NCBI RefSeq assembly: GCF_014205675.1
Contig: NZ_JACIIX010000011.1
Coordinates: 124,001-188,000, forward strand
Source: Novispirillum itersonii
GTDB lineage: Bacteria; Pseudomonadota; Alphaproteobacteria; Rhodospirillales; Rhodospirillaceae
Reading direction: 5' to 3'
Length of the DNA: 64,000 nt
Of the stretch, positions 1 to 8,400 are shown piece after piece. Every line of letters starts with the position of its first letter. The stretch's first letter is position 1. The notes under the pieces are model-generated. The model was not told the DNA's origin, ran no database searches, and saw nothing but the letters and a program-made list of their open reading frames with translations. A program made the translations under genes and the position numbers.

Positions 1-1262
1 CACATCAGACCCTGCATGATGCCGGAAATCCACATGGCGGTGATGTACAGCACGATACCGATGGTGGCGACCCAGAAGTGGTAGGACACCAGACGCATGC
101 TGTAGAGAGACTTGCGGCCCCACAGGACCGGGATCAGGTAGTACATGGTCCCGAAGGAGACGAACGCCACCCAGCCCAGCGCACCGGAGTGCACGTGACC
201 GACCGTCCAGTCGGTGTAGTGGGACAGGGAGTTCACCGCCTTGATCGACATCATCGGACCTTCGAAGGTCGACATGCCGTAGAACGCCACCGAGGAGACC
301 AGGAAACGCATCACCGGATCGGTGCGCAGCTTTTCCCAGGCGCCGGACAGGGTCATCAGGCCGTTGATCATGCCACCCCAGGACGGCATCCACAGCATCA
401 CCGAGAAGGTCATGCCAAGGGTCTGGGTCCAGTCAGGCAGAGCGGTATAGTGCAGATGGTGCGGACCGGCCCAGATGTACAGGAAGATCAGCGCCCAGAA
501 GTGCACGATGGACAGACGGTAGGAATACACCGGACGCTCGGCACGCTTCGGAATGAAGTAGTACATCATCCCAAGGAAACCGGCGGTCAGGAAGAAGCCC
601 ACCGCATTGTGGCCATACCACCACTGGATCATCGCCGACTGCACGCCGGCGTACAGCGAATAGGACTTCATGCCAGCGAAGGACACCGGAATGGACAGGT
701 TATTGCCCAGATGCAGCATCGCAACGGTGACAATGAAGGCCAGCAGGAACCAGTTGGCCACATAAATGTGGGGTTCCTTACGCTTCATCAGGGTCCCGAC
801 GAACGCGGTCAGGTAGATCACCCACACCACGGTCAGCCAGATATCGATCCACCATTCCGGCTCGGCGTATTCCTGCCCCTGGGAGAAGCCCAGGACATAG
901 GAGGACGCAGCCATCACGATAAAGATCTGGTAGCCCCAGAAAATCAGGTTCCCGGTGACCTTGCCGCCCCACAGACCGGCGCGGCAGGTGCGCTGGACGA
1001 TGTACAGCGACGATCCGATCAGGATGCTGCCGCCGAAGGCAAAAATCACCGCAGAGGTGTGAACCGGACGCAGACGGCCAAAGGTCGTCCATTCCAGATC
1101 AAGGTTCAAAAACGGGTAGGCAAGCTGCCAGGCGATAAAGTCACCCGCCAGGAAGCCGACCACCCCCCAGAACATCGCCGCAACGACGAAATTCCGGACA
1201 ACGTCAGTGTTGTAGGCGGTTGCATCCGCCTGGGCGCCATGCGCCATGGTCGCTTGGGTCAT
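1..1262 (-). CDS. ccoN: cbb3-type cytochrome c oxidase subunit I, C-terminus cut by window edge
   Basis: Catalytic subunit of the high-affinity cbb3 terminal oxidase, a polytopic inner-membrane haem-copper protein that reduces oxygen to water. About 420 residues are visible and the last few dozen lie outside the window. Haem/copper ligands are recognisable: [10 protein letters not shown] (haem b His), [10 protein letters not shown] (CuB His, followed by the MMYYFIPK segment), AGPHHLHY (CuB His pair) and [10 protein letters not shown] (distal haem ligands). The start at 1262 follows AGGAGG a few bases upstream; a second ATG five codons in is possible. ccoO, ccoQ and ccoP would be expected further left. 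The FNR-type box at 1522-1535 suggests induction at low oxygen. Confidence 0.95.
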   Translation of the reverse strand, partial: MTQATMAHGAQADATAYNTDVVRNFVVAAMFWGVVGFLAGDFIAWQLAYPFLNLDLEWTTFGRLRPVHTSAVIFAFGGSILIGSSLYIVQRTCRAGLWGGKVTGNLIFWGYQIFIVMAASSYVLGFSQGQEYAEPEWWIDIWLTVVWVIYLTAFVGTLMKRKEPHIYVANWFLLAFIVTVAMLHLGNNLSIPVSFAGMKSYSLYAGVQSAMIQWWYGHNAVGFFLTAGFLGMMYYFIPKRAERPVYSYRLSIVHFWALIFLYIWAGPHHLHYTALPDWTQTLGMTFSVMLWMPSWGGMINGLMTLSGAWEKLRTDPVMRFLVSSVAFYGMSTFEGPMMSIKAVNSLSHYTDWTVGHVHSGALGWVAFVSFGTMYYLIPVLWGRKSLYSMRLVSYHFWVATIGIVLYITAMWISGIMQGLM

Positions 1263-1521
1263 GACCCCTCCTGTATCGACCACTGGATTCCTTCCCGAAG
1301 GAAAAGTCTCGACCGCCTTGGTCCAACCCGTCGGCCTGAGTGGTCAAGCGGACGGTTTCCCCGTGGATCATGGCGGGTGTCTCTGCCCCCATCGGCCTGC
1401 CCCTGCGGTGCCCGGTTACCGGACGGCAGGAAACAGACAAAAGAACAATGACGGCAGGCGTGGCAGCCCTTGCAGGCGGAACCACGCTGTCGCACTATGC
1501 CCCTGACGGCTCGAAAGACCA

Positions 1522-1535
1522 TTGATCTATATCAA
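1522..1535. promoter_or_regulatory. FNR/Anr-type box between ccoN and rlmI
   Basis: TTGAT-CTAT-ATCAA is a perfect match to the FNR/FixK-family consensus TTGAT-N4-ATCAA. It lies in the 371-bp gap between leftward ccoN and the rightward methyltransferase gene. It is about 260 bp from the ccoN start and about 100 bp from the other start. Control of ccoN is the obvious role. No other gene is visible in this gap. Confidence 0.8.
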
Positions 1536-1633
1536 ACCTTAGGCCTGTTCCAAGTGAAATCAGGCCATCCGGACCGTCCTGACCCCAACAACAAATCATT
1601 GATTTCTGACTGTTTCAGTGGAGTTTTCTCTTA

Positions 1634-2827
1634 ATGACCGCACCGCAGCATCCCCGTATCACCATCCAGAAGGGGCGGTCATCGCGCCTGCGTAAGGGGC
1701 ACCCGTGGCTGTTCTCAAACGAAGTGGACATGACCCCGGAGGCCAAGGCCCTGCCGCGCGGGGCGCTGGTCTCGGTGATTGATGCGGGCGGGGAAGCCCT
1801 TGGCATCGCCACTTTTAACCCGCATTCCCTGATCGCCGCCCGCCTGCTGACGGCCGACCCCGCCGCGCAGATTGATGCCGGTTTCATCGCCAACCGGCTG
1901 CGCCGGGCGGTGGCCCTGCGCGATACCCTGTTTGCCCAGCCCTATTACCGACTGATTCATTCAGAAGCCGATGGCCTGCCCGGGCTGATCGTTGACCGAT
2001 ATGGCGATGTGGTCTCGGTGCAGTTCAACTCCGCCGGGATGGACCGGCTGCGCGACAGCGTGCTGGAGGCCCTGCGTACGGTTCTTAGCCCCCGGGCGAT
2101 CGTCGTCCGCAATGATTCCCCGGTGCGGGGGCTGGAAGGGCTGGAGACCGGACACGAGGTCGCCGAAGGCGTCATCGACGGTCCGGTGGAAATCATCGAA
2201 AACGGCACCCGCTTCCTCGCCGATGTGGCGACCGGGCAGAAGACCGGCTGGTTCTTTGACCAGCGGCCGAACCGCGCCTTCATCGCCTCCCTCGCCAAGG
2301 GGCGGACTGCGCTGGATGTCTACAGCTACGCCGGGGGCTTCGGCCTGACCACCCTGACTCAGGGGGCCAAAAGCGCCCTGTTGGTTGACCGCTCGGAAGA
2401 GGCCCTGACGCTGGCCAAGCAGGCCGCCGCCCTGAACGGTTTTGCCGACCGACTCGAGACCCGCTGCGGCGATGGCTTCAAGGTGATGGAAACCCTGCAA
2501 TCGGAAGGCCGCCGGTTCGGTGTGGTGGTCGCCGATCCCCCGGCCTTCGTCAAAACCCGGAAAGATCTGGCCACCGGGGCCAAGGGCTACCGCAAAATGG
2601 CCCGTCTGGCGGCGGCGCTGGTGGAAAACGGCGGCTTCCTGCTGTGCGGCTCCTGTTCCCACCACATGCCCGCCGAGCAGTTCTTCGAAGAGGTCAGCCA
2701 TGGCATCGGTCAGGCCGGACGCAGCGGCCGCCTGCTGTGGTCGCATGGCGCCGGGTCCGACCATCCGGTCCACCCGCAGCTGCCGGAAAGCGCATACCTG
2801 AAAGCACTGGCATTCCAGCTGGACTAA
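1634..2827 (+). CDS. rlmI: Class I SAM-dependent rRNA methyltransferase, RlmI-like (23S rRNA m5C)
   Basis: 397 residues with the RlmI layout: an N-terminal PUA-like RNA-binding domain (about 1-80, containing RKGHPWLFSNEV), a middle domain, and a Rossmann methyltransferase domain. SAM-binding motif ALDVYSYAGGFG, active-site motif VVADPPAFVKTRKD and catalytic-cysteine region CGSCSHHM are all intact. The family methylates a cytosine of 23S rRNA (C1962 in E. coli). The start at 1634 follows GGAG (spacing about 10). It is transcribed alone and ends in an intrinsic terminator at 2847-2874. Exact target position is inferred from family only. Confidence 0.85.
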   Translation: MTAPQHPRITIQKGRSSRLRKGHPWLFSNEVDMTPEAKALPRGALVSVIDAGGEALGIATFNPHSLIAARLLTADPAAQIDAGFIANRLRRAVALRDTLFAQPYYRLIHSEADGLPGLIVDRYGDVVSVQFNSAGMDRLRDSVLEALRTVLSPRAIVVRNDSPVRGLEGLETGHEVAEGVIDGPVEIIENGTRFLADVATGQKTGWFFDQRPNRAFIASLAKGRTALDVYSYAGGFGLTTLTQGAKSALLVDRSEEALTLAKQAAALNGFADRLETRCGDGFKVMETLQSEGRRFGVVVADPPAFVKTRKDLATGAKGYRKMARLAAALVENGGFLLCGSCSHHMPAEQFFEEVSHGIGQAGRSGRLLWSHGAGSDHPVHPQLPESAYLKALAFQLD

Positions 2828-2846
2828 TCGGCTGGATGGACGGGCA

Positions 2847-2874
2847 GGCGGGGGCTTCGGTCCCCGCCTTTTTT
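2847..2874 (+). terminator. Intrinsic terminator after rlmI
   Basis: GGCGGGG / CCCCGCC stem (2847-2853 with 2862-2868) closed by a short loop containing CTTCGG and followed by six T. It lies 20 bases after the rlmI stop. Confidence 0.9.
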
Positions 2875-2888
2875 CTTTGCGCCACAGG

Positions 2889-4343
2889 CTATCCGGCAGG
2901 CAGACGCACAACGAACGTGGTTCCGTCCGGACCGGTGTCCGCCAGCTCCAGATCGCCCCCCATCGCCCGCAACAGGTCGCGGGCAATCGGCAGGCCAAGG
3001 CCGGTCCCGCCCGGGCGGGCAGACCCGGAAAAGGGCCGGAACAGGTTCTCCCGTGCCTTGGCGGGCAGCCCCCGCCCGTTATCCCGCACCAGAATGCGCC
3101 GGAACGCCCCCGCAGGCTCTGCTGACAGAACCAGACGGCTGGCCCCGGCCTCAACCGCATTGCGGACCAGATTTTCCAGAACCCGCAGCAGCATATCCCG
3201 GTCTGCCGTCACCCATCCCACGGTCTCAAGCCCCTGACAGGGCAAGGGGCCGGACCGCAGGGCATCGGCACAGAGAGCCGCCATATCCAGCCGGACCGGC
3301 ACCGGCACCGGCGGCCCTTCCGAGGCATAGCGCAGGGTCGAGGTCGCCAGCCCGATCGCCCGTTCCAAAGCCCGGGCGATTCCCTGCGTCGTTTCGCGCA
3401 GATCATCGGCGGTCGTCTCAACCTCCAGCCGGAACCGGCGCAGACTCCGCCCCGCCCCCGGCGCGGACGGCCTCACCCGCAGCACGGCGCGGGACTCCCC
3501 GGCATTCTGTTCCAGCCGGTCCGACTCCAGCAGCGCCGTGGTCAGCACCCCTTTCAGGTCATGGGCGATTTTGGAAACACCGGTCCCCACTGCGGCCAGA
3601 CGTTTCTGCTGGTGCAGGGCCCGGGCCAGACTCGACTGGAGGGCCGCCAGACGGCGTTCCGCCTCCCCCACCTCATTCAGGCTGGGCGAGGCGGCCAGAA
3701 TCCGCGCCGGATCCTCGGGATCCTCCTGAAAGTGCAGCATCGCCGTACTCAGCCGCCGCAGGGGCCGCACCAGCAGCCAGTGCAGGCTGATGCAGACCAG
3801 GGCCGCCGCCACCGTCGAAATAAACGCCGACAGCGCCAGAATCCGCCAGCCGTAGTCGCGCATCTCCACGATCATCGGCTGCTCGTACAGCAGGGCCTCG
3901 ACAATCACCGACGGATCCTTGGGCGACGGCCCGATCACCGAGATAATCCGCTGTTCCCGCCGGGTCAGGGCCGAAAACGCATCGGCAATCAGCGGAAAGA
4001 ACATCACCTGACGGATATCGTAGCGGACGTCACTGTCCGGCGGCATATCCGGCCCCAGAACCAGCTTCGGCCGGTCCGGCCGCCACGCCATCATCCCCAA
4101 GGTTCCGGCATTGGCCAGCAGGCGGCGCTGCAAATCCATATCGACCATGCCGTCCGGAGTCGCCTCCACCGCCATCAGGGCCAGATGCGCGTCAGCCAGA
4201 ACCGTCTGGAGATAGGTCAACCGGAACCGCCCGATCGACGGTGCAAAGATCAGCACTTCGGCAATCATCACGAACAGCACGGTCAACAGCATTAACCGCG
4301 CCGACAGCCCCTGCCAGAAGCGGACCCTCCGTTCACCGGTCAT
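2889..4343 (-). CDS. Membrane sensor histidine kinase (orphan)
   Basis: 484-residue sensor kinase. TM1 is about residues 16-37, followed by an extracytoplasmic domain of about 130 residues, TM2 about 166-191, then a HAMP-like linker. The dimerisation/phosphoacceptor helix has KIAHDLKG (His261). The ATPase domain has the N box (NLVRNAVEAG, 391-400), G1 DNGRG (421-425) and G2 GTGLGLPI (446-453). An Arg-rich stretch at about 285-308 sits inside the DHp hairpin and looks like an insertion relative to related kinases. No response regulator is adjacent. The start codon overlaps the stop of the upstream flavoprotein gene by four bases (ATGA), so the two are translationally coupled. The signal sensed is unknown. 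Confidence 0.9.
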   Translation of the reverse strand: MTGERRVRFWQGLSARLMLLTVLFVMIAEVLIFAPSIGRFRLTYLQTVLADAHLALMAVEATPDGMVDMDLQRRLLANAGTLGMMAWRPDRPKLVLGPDMPPDSDVRYDIRQVMFFPLIADAFSALTRREQRIISVIGPSPKDPSVIVEALLYEQPMIVEMRDYGWRILALSAFISTVAAALVCISLHWLLVRPLRRLSTAMLHFQEDPEDPARILAASPSLNEVGEAERRLAALQSSLARALHQQKRLAAVGTGVSKIAHDLKGVLTTALLESDRLEQNAGESRAVLRVRPSAPGAGRSLRRFRLEVETTADDLRETTQGIARALERAIGLATSTLRYASEGPPVPVPVRLDMAALCADALRSGPLPCQGLETVGWVTADRDMLLRVLENLVRNAVEAGASRLVLSAEPAGAFRRILVRDNGRGLPAKARENLFRPFSGSARPGGTGLGLPIARDLLRAMGGDLELADTGPDGTTFVVRLPAG

Positions 4344-5824
4344 GGCAGACCCCGCAACAGCCGCACCACAGAGCGTACGGGAGCCGAAAACACCGCCGGC
4401 CCCACCGCCGCCGCCGCCGCCGCGCGCACCACCTCCGACCGCGACGGATACGGCAGAATCTGACCGGCCAGAGCCGTCAGGCTCAGCCGCCCCTGCACCG
4501 CCAGCGTCAGCACCGGCAGCAGATCCCCAGCCCGGTGCCCGACAACCCCGGCCCCGGCCAGCCGCCAGCCCGGCAGCAGGCGGCGCCGGATCAGCACCAG
4601 CTTACACAGACCATCGGTCTGCCCTTCCGTCACCGCCCGGTCATTGCCATCAAACCCGGCTGTCACCACCCGGACCCCGGTGCCATACCGGGCCCGGGCC
4701 GCCGACTCCGTCAGGCCAACCCAGGCCAGTTCCGGATCGGTCCAGACCGCGCGCGGAACCGGGCCGCGGACTCCCCCCGGCAGACGGAACAGTATCGCGC
4801 GGATCACCTGCCCGGCCTGCCATCCGGCCAGATGGGTCAGCCGCGGCCCCGGCTGCCCATGCGGGGCCGCCACATCGCCAACCGCATAAACCCGGCGGTT
4901 GGAGGTCCGGAATCCCCGGCCAACCCAGATCCCCTCCGCCCCGAAGGCGACTCCGGCTTCCGCCAGCCCCAGCCCGGCAGTGTGCGGGCTCCGCCCGGTG
5001 GCGGCCAGCAGATGTGACACTGTCAGGCTGGTATCGTCTTCCAGCGTCAGGCGAATCGCCGTTCCCGAGGGATCAGCCCGCCGCAGCGCCCCCCCTTCCC
5101 GAAGGACAATCCCCTCCTCCAGCAGGCGGTGCCGGACACAGGTGACCAGATCGGCATCTTCCTTTGGCAGCAGCGCTCCGCCGGTGATCAGGGTCACCTC
5201 CGCCCCCAGACGCCGGAAGGCCTGCGCCAGCTCCACGCCCTGCGGCCCGCCGCCGAAAACCCCAAGGTGCCGGGGCAGTTCCGTCAGGGTAAAGACGGTC
5301 GTGCTGGTCAACACCGGCACCTGATCCAATCCGGGGACCGGCGGCAGCCGGGGCTGGCTGCCGGTGGCAATCACCACCCGCCGCGCCCGCACCACGGTCA
5401 GCCCGCCGCCCTGCCGGGCAGTGACGATCACATCCCGTGCCGACTCGAAGCGGGCCGTTCCCGGCAGGACCGTCACCCCCAGCGCGGTAAACCGCTCAAC
5501 CGAGTCGTGCGGGGCAATCGTGGCCTGCGCCGCCCGCACCCGCTCCATCACTGCCGAAAAATCAATCCGGGGCGGTCCCGCCTGTATCGCGGGACCGGCC
5601 GCCGCCCGCACCGCCGCCGCCTGCGCCGCCACCGCCAGCAGGGCCTTCGACGGCACACACCCTGTATGCAGGCAGTCCCCGCCCATCACCCCGGCCAGCG
5701 GACCATCCGCCGCAATCCCGGCATCGACCAGCACCACGGACACCCCCAGCCGGGCCGCCCCCGCCGCCACGCTCAGTCCGGCCGATCCGCCGCCGATCAC
5801 ACAGAGATCCGGGGTTAACAGCAT
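4340..5824 (-). CDS. FAD-dependent pyridine nucleotide-disulfide oxidoreductase, MerA/Lpd-like
   Basis: 494 residues in the class I pyridine nucleotide-disulfide oxidoreductase family. The N-terminal FAD motif is VIGGGSAG, the redox-active disulfide CLHTGC (Cys51/Cys56), the NAD(P)H-binding motif GVFGGGPQGVE, and the second FAD motif VYAVGDVA. A C-terminal dimerisation domain follows. The HxxxxE catalytic pair of lipoamide dehydrogenase is replaced by a PYPSRSE segment, and no CC pair typical of MerA is seen at the C-terminus, so the true substrate is unknown. Start 5824 is chosen because AAGGAG lies 9 bases upstream; an ATG at 5890 would overlap the preceding gene. It sits between a TVP38 membrane protein and a histidine kinase on one strand. 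MerA-like flavoproteins are often next to or fused with TVP38/VTT proteins. Confidence 0.85.
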   Translation of the reverse strand: MLLTPDLCVIGGGSAGLSVAAGAARLGVSVVLVDAGIAADGPLAGVMGGDCLHTGCVPSKALLAVAAQAAAVRAAAGPAIQAGPPRIDFSAVMERVRAAQATIAPHDSVERFTALGVTVLPGTARFESARDVIVTARQGGGLTVVRARRVVIATGSQPRLPPVPGLDQVPVLTSTTVFTLTELPRHLGVFGGGPQGVELAQAFRRLGAEVTLITGGALLPKEDADLVTCVRHRLLEEGIVLREGGALRRADPSGTAIRLTLEDDTSLTVSHLLAATGRSPHTAGLGLAEAGVAFGAEGIWVGRGFRTSNRRVYAVGDVAAPHGQPGPRLTHLAGWQAGQVIRAILFRLPGGVRGPVPRAVWTDPELAWVGLTESAARARYGTGVRVVTAGFDGNDRAVTEGQTDGLCKLVLIRRRLLPGWRLAGAGVVGHRAGDLLPVLTLAVQGRLSLTALAGQILPYPSRSEVVRAAAAAAVGPAVFSAPVRSVVRLLRGLP

Positions 5825-5870
5825 TGGCAGCAGCTCCTTATCCTGTTGCGGTATCCCCGTGCGGCCTCCG

Positions 5871-6686
5871 TCAGGGGGCGGCCCCATCATCCTTGCTGCC
5901 CCTCCACATCCGCCAGCCGACCGGCAGCAGGGCCAGAACCGCCAGCCCCAGCAGCGGCAGCAGGATCTCGGGCCGGGTCAGCAGGCCGACTCCGGGGACC
6001 GGCTCATCCGCAAGGGTGGCCAGACCGGCCCCCAGACTGACATAAATATAGGTGCCCGGCATAATCCCCACCATCGTCGCCCCGATAAAAACCGACAGCC
6101 GGACCCCGATCAGGGCTGGCAGCAGGTTGACCACCCAGAACGGCAGAACCGGCACCAGCCGGGCCGCCAGCAGGGTGGAGAACGCGTGGCGGCGCAGACC
6201 GGCGGCCAGACCGGACAGGGCCGGTGTCGACTCCATCCGCCGCAGCAGCACGCCGCCCCAGGCCGACCGCGCCAGCAGGAACACCGCCACCGCCCCGCCG
6301 GTTGCCGAAATGAACACCAGCAGCCCGCCCCACAGCGGACCGAACAGATATCCGCCGATCAGGGTCATCCACACCGCCCCCGGCAGGGAAAAGGTCACCC
6401 CCAGACAGTAGGCCCCCATAAACAGAGTGGCGGACAGGACCGGCGCGGCGGCAATGCCCTCCACCACCCGGTCATGCTGACCGGTCAGCCCCTGCCACAG
6501 GGCCCCCGGAGAAACCCAGCCCCCGGCCACAACGGCCGCAGACAGGACCGCCACCGCCACCATCAGCAGCACACCGCCCTGCGCCAGACGCCGCAGAATC
6601 CTCCCCGCCGGAACAGGCCGGAGATCAGACTGCGGGCCAGACTGGGGGCCAGACTGGGGGTCCGTCGGGGAACGGGGAACCGTCAT
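5871..6686 (-). CDS. TVP38/TMEM64 (VTT-domain) inner-membrane protein
   Basis: 271-residue membrane protein of the DedA/VTT superfamily. The first helix is about residues 30-55. The VTT core carries the hallmark glycine-rich segment PGAVWMTLIGGYLFGPLWGG, followed by ATGGAVAVFLLAR and the C-terminal PALIGVRLSVFIGATMVG stretch. Family members are implicated in lipid scrambling or membrane homeostasis, but the function here is not known. It is first in a leftward unit with the MerA-like oxidoreductase (47-bp gap from the preferred start) and the kinase. The ribosome binding site is weak, so the start is uncertain. Confidence 0.85.
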   Translation of the reverse strand: MTVPRSPTDPQSGPQSGPQSDLRPVPAGRILRRLAQGGVLLMVAVAVLSAAVVAGGWVSPGALWQGLTGQHDRVVEGIAAAPVLSATLFMGAYCLGVTFSLPGAVWMTLIGGYLFGPLWGGLLVFISATGGAVAVFLLARSAWGGVLLRRMESTPALSGLAAGLRRHAFSTLLAARLVPVLPFWVVNLLPALIGVRLSVFIGATMVGIMPGTYIYVSLGAGLATLADEPVPGVGLLTRPEILLPLLGLAVLALLPVGWRMWRGSKDDGAAP

Positions 6687-6939
6687 CGGAGTAAAATCCT
6701 TCCGGATAAAAACGGTTTTCGGATGACATCAGGGCAAGATAAAACACTCCGGCCTGCCCTTTTCTGTTTACCCTGTCTGCGGGACTCCGCCGAATAAACT
6801 CCCCGTGAGGAACGGACCGGAGGGCGGAAATGCTTCAGGTTTTCCGGATCCGACCCGCCGGGATTCAGGATTTCAGACAAAAATGCCTGTCTTCGGGCCC
6901 GGGCGGCACAATAAAAATGCCCGCCCCGCTGTAACGGGA

Positions 6940-6969
6940 TTGACTTCAGGCCCCGGCCACCGTTATACA
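6940..6969 (+). promoter_or_regulatory. Sigma70-type promoter of rpmH
   Basis: TTGACT (6940-6945) and TATACA (6964-6969) with an 18-bp spacer, about 90 bp before the rpmH start. It lies in the 373-bp gap between the TVP38 gene and rpmH. I see no other gene in this gap. Confidence 0.6.
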
Positions 6970-7059
6970 CGCCCCTCCTGAATGACCCGCAACCCTCTGC
7001 CGGGCCGCACGGTTCGTGGCGGTAAGGGTCTTTGATACAGAGTTATCGGAGTTCGTACC

Positions 7060-7194
7060 GTGAAGCGCACTTATCAACCGAGCAAGCTCGTCCGCAAGCG
7101 CCGCCATGGCTTCCGCGCCCGTATGGCGACCCTCGGCGGCCGCAAGGTTCTGGCGAACCGCCGTTCCAAGGGCCGTAAGCGCCTGTCCGCGTAA
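7060..7194 (+). CDS. rpmH: 50S ribosomal protein L34
   Basis: A 44-residue protein encoded from a GTG start. It opens with [20 protein letters not shown] and ends with [10 protein letters not shown], the very conserved, highly basic L34 sequence. L34 is a late-assembly protein of the large ribosomal subunit. It heads the classic rpmH-rnpA-yidD-yidC cluster, with rnpA starting 29 bp later. The only upstream purine-rich element is ATCGGAG, with GGAG about 9 bases from the GTG. Confidence 0.97.
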   Translation: MKRTYQPSKLVRKRRHGFRARMATLGGRKVLANRRSKGRKRLSA

Positions 7195-7223
7195 GCCTGC
7201 CGCGTAACGACGGAGAAGTCCCC

Positions 7224-7835
7224 GTGTCAGCGGCAACCACCCCGGTGGTCCTTTGCCGCCTCAAGCGGCGCGGGGATTTTTTACGCGTTGCGGCAGAACG
7301 GCGGAAGTGGGTGACACCCGGCCTGATTCTTCAGGCTGCGTCCACCCCTTCTTCTGTTCAGGCCAGAGAATCCCTTCTGCTGTCAGATCATCCGGTTCCG
7401 GAGTCTGACAGTTCCGGTTTACCGGACGGAACGACCCAGGCTTTGGCCCGGGTCGGTTTTACCGTTTCCAAAAAGGTCGGAAATTCCGTCGCCCGCAACC
7501 GGGCCCGCCGCCGCCTGCGGGCGGCTGTTGATGAACTGATGCCGCTGCTGGCTATTGACGGCACCGATTATGTGCTGATCGGCCGCCCGGCCACCATCGA
7601 CCGCCCGTGGGACGCCCTGCTGAAAGACCTGCGCACCGCCCTGACCCGGATCCGCACCGTGGAACCGGGCAGCGATCCCCTGCCGCCGCGCCGCAAAGGC
7701 GGAAAGGCCGGAGCAGGCAAACCCCGCCCCCACTTCGGGCGCGGCAAAGGCCCCATTCCGGCATCCACCACTCTGGCACCCACCACCCCGGATCCTGCGG
7801 CGGCGGACGGAGACGGCAGCGATGACGGGGCCTGA
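7224..7835 (+). CDS. rnpA: Ribonuclease P protein component
   Basis: Protein subunit of RNase P, which matures tRNA 5' ends. The start is GTG, preceded by GGAG. The N-terminus ([19 protein letters not shown]), the central [23 protein letters not shown] block with the RNR motif, and the following helix identify it. At 203 residues it is much longer than the usual 110-130. An insertion of about 40 residues (about 39-77) separates the first strand from the core, and there is a Pro/Lys/Gly-rich tail of about 60 residues. The 3' end overlaps yidD by 14 bases. Confidence 0.95.
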   Translation: MSAATTPVVLCRLKRRGDFLRVAAERRKWVTPGLILQAASTPSSVQARESLLLSDHPVPESDSSGLPDGTTQALARVGFTVSKKVGNSVARNRARRRLRAAVDELMPLLAIDGTDYVLIGRPATIDRPWDALLKDLRTALTRIRTVEPGSDPLPPRRKGGKAGAGKPRPHFGRGKGPIPASTTLAPTTPDPAAADGDGSDDGA

Positions 7836-8184
7836 CCCTTCATCCCGCGTCCGTACACCGCCGCGCCTGCCTGCGCTGCTGGATCTGCCGCTGCGCCTGC
7901 TGTTCCTGACCCTGATCCATGCCTACCGCCTGCTGCTGTCGCCGCTGCTGCCGCCCAGCTGCCGTTATACCCCGACCTGCTCCGCCTATGGGCTGGAGGC
8001 AGTGCGCCGCCATGGTGCCCTTTACGGCGGCTGGCTGACCCTGCGGCGGATCCTGCGCTGCCACCCATGGGGCGGACAGGGCTACGATCCGGTTCCCGGC
8101 TCCCATGATCCCCAGACCGAAGCGGATCGCCTCCACAGGCACGGCCCCGGCTGCGGTCACACCCCCCAAAAGTCTGATAAATAA
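7822..8184 (+). CDS. yidD: Membrane protein insertion efficiency factor YidD
   Basis: 120-residue member of the YidD family, which assists YidC-dependent insertion at the inner membrane. The diagnostic segments are [18 protein letters not shown], a membrane-associating amphipathic helix, and [19 protein letters not shown] with the conserved cysteines, then [18 protein letters not shown]. It overlaps the end of rnpA and is followed by yidC after about 216 bp, the usual order. The last 25 residues ([12 protein letters not shown]...) are a non-conserved tail. Confidence 0.95.
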   Translation: MTGPDPSSRVRTPPRLPALLDLPLRLLFLTLIHAYRLLLSPLLPPSCRYTPTCSAYGLEAVRRHGALYGGWLTLRRILRCHPWGGQGYDPVPGSHDPQTEADRLHRHGPGCGHTPQKSDK

Positions 8185-8400
8185 AGCCCTTTCCTGCCCC
8201 CATGGCAGGAGAGCGCCGGTCGGGGACCCGGAGTTCCCGAAAATCCCGGCAGAAGAATGGCCTGATCCGGCATTTTCCGGTCACTAAGAGCTAGACTTGC
8301 CGCGCCTCTGCCTCCATCTTCACGGCCAAACTTCTACGGCACCGGCCCCACCGTCGGGGGCGCTGCTTCCTTTTCGCCTCATACGCGGATCTTGCGCGCA

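Noticed and set aside
7000-7060. oriC/dnaA neighbourhood because of rpmH
   Set aside because: No dnaA gene and no clear DnaA-box cluster was seen. In alphaproteobacteria rpmH is usually away from the origin.
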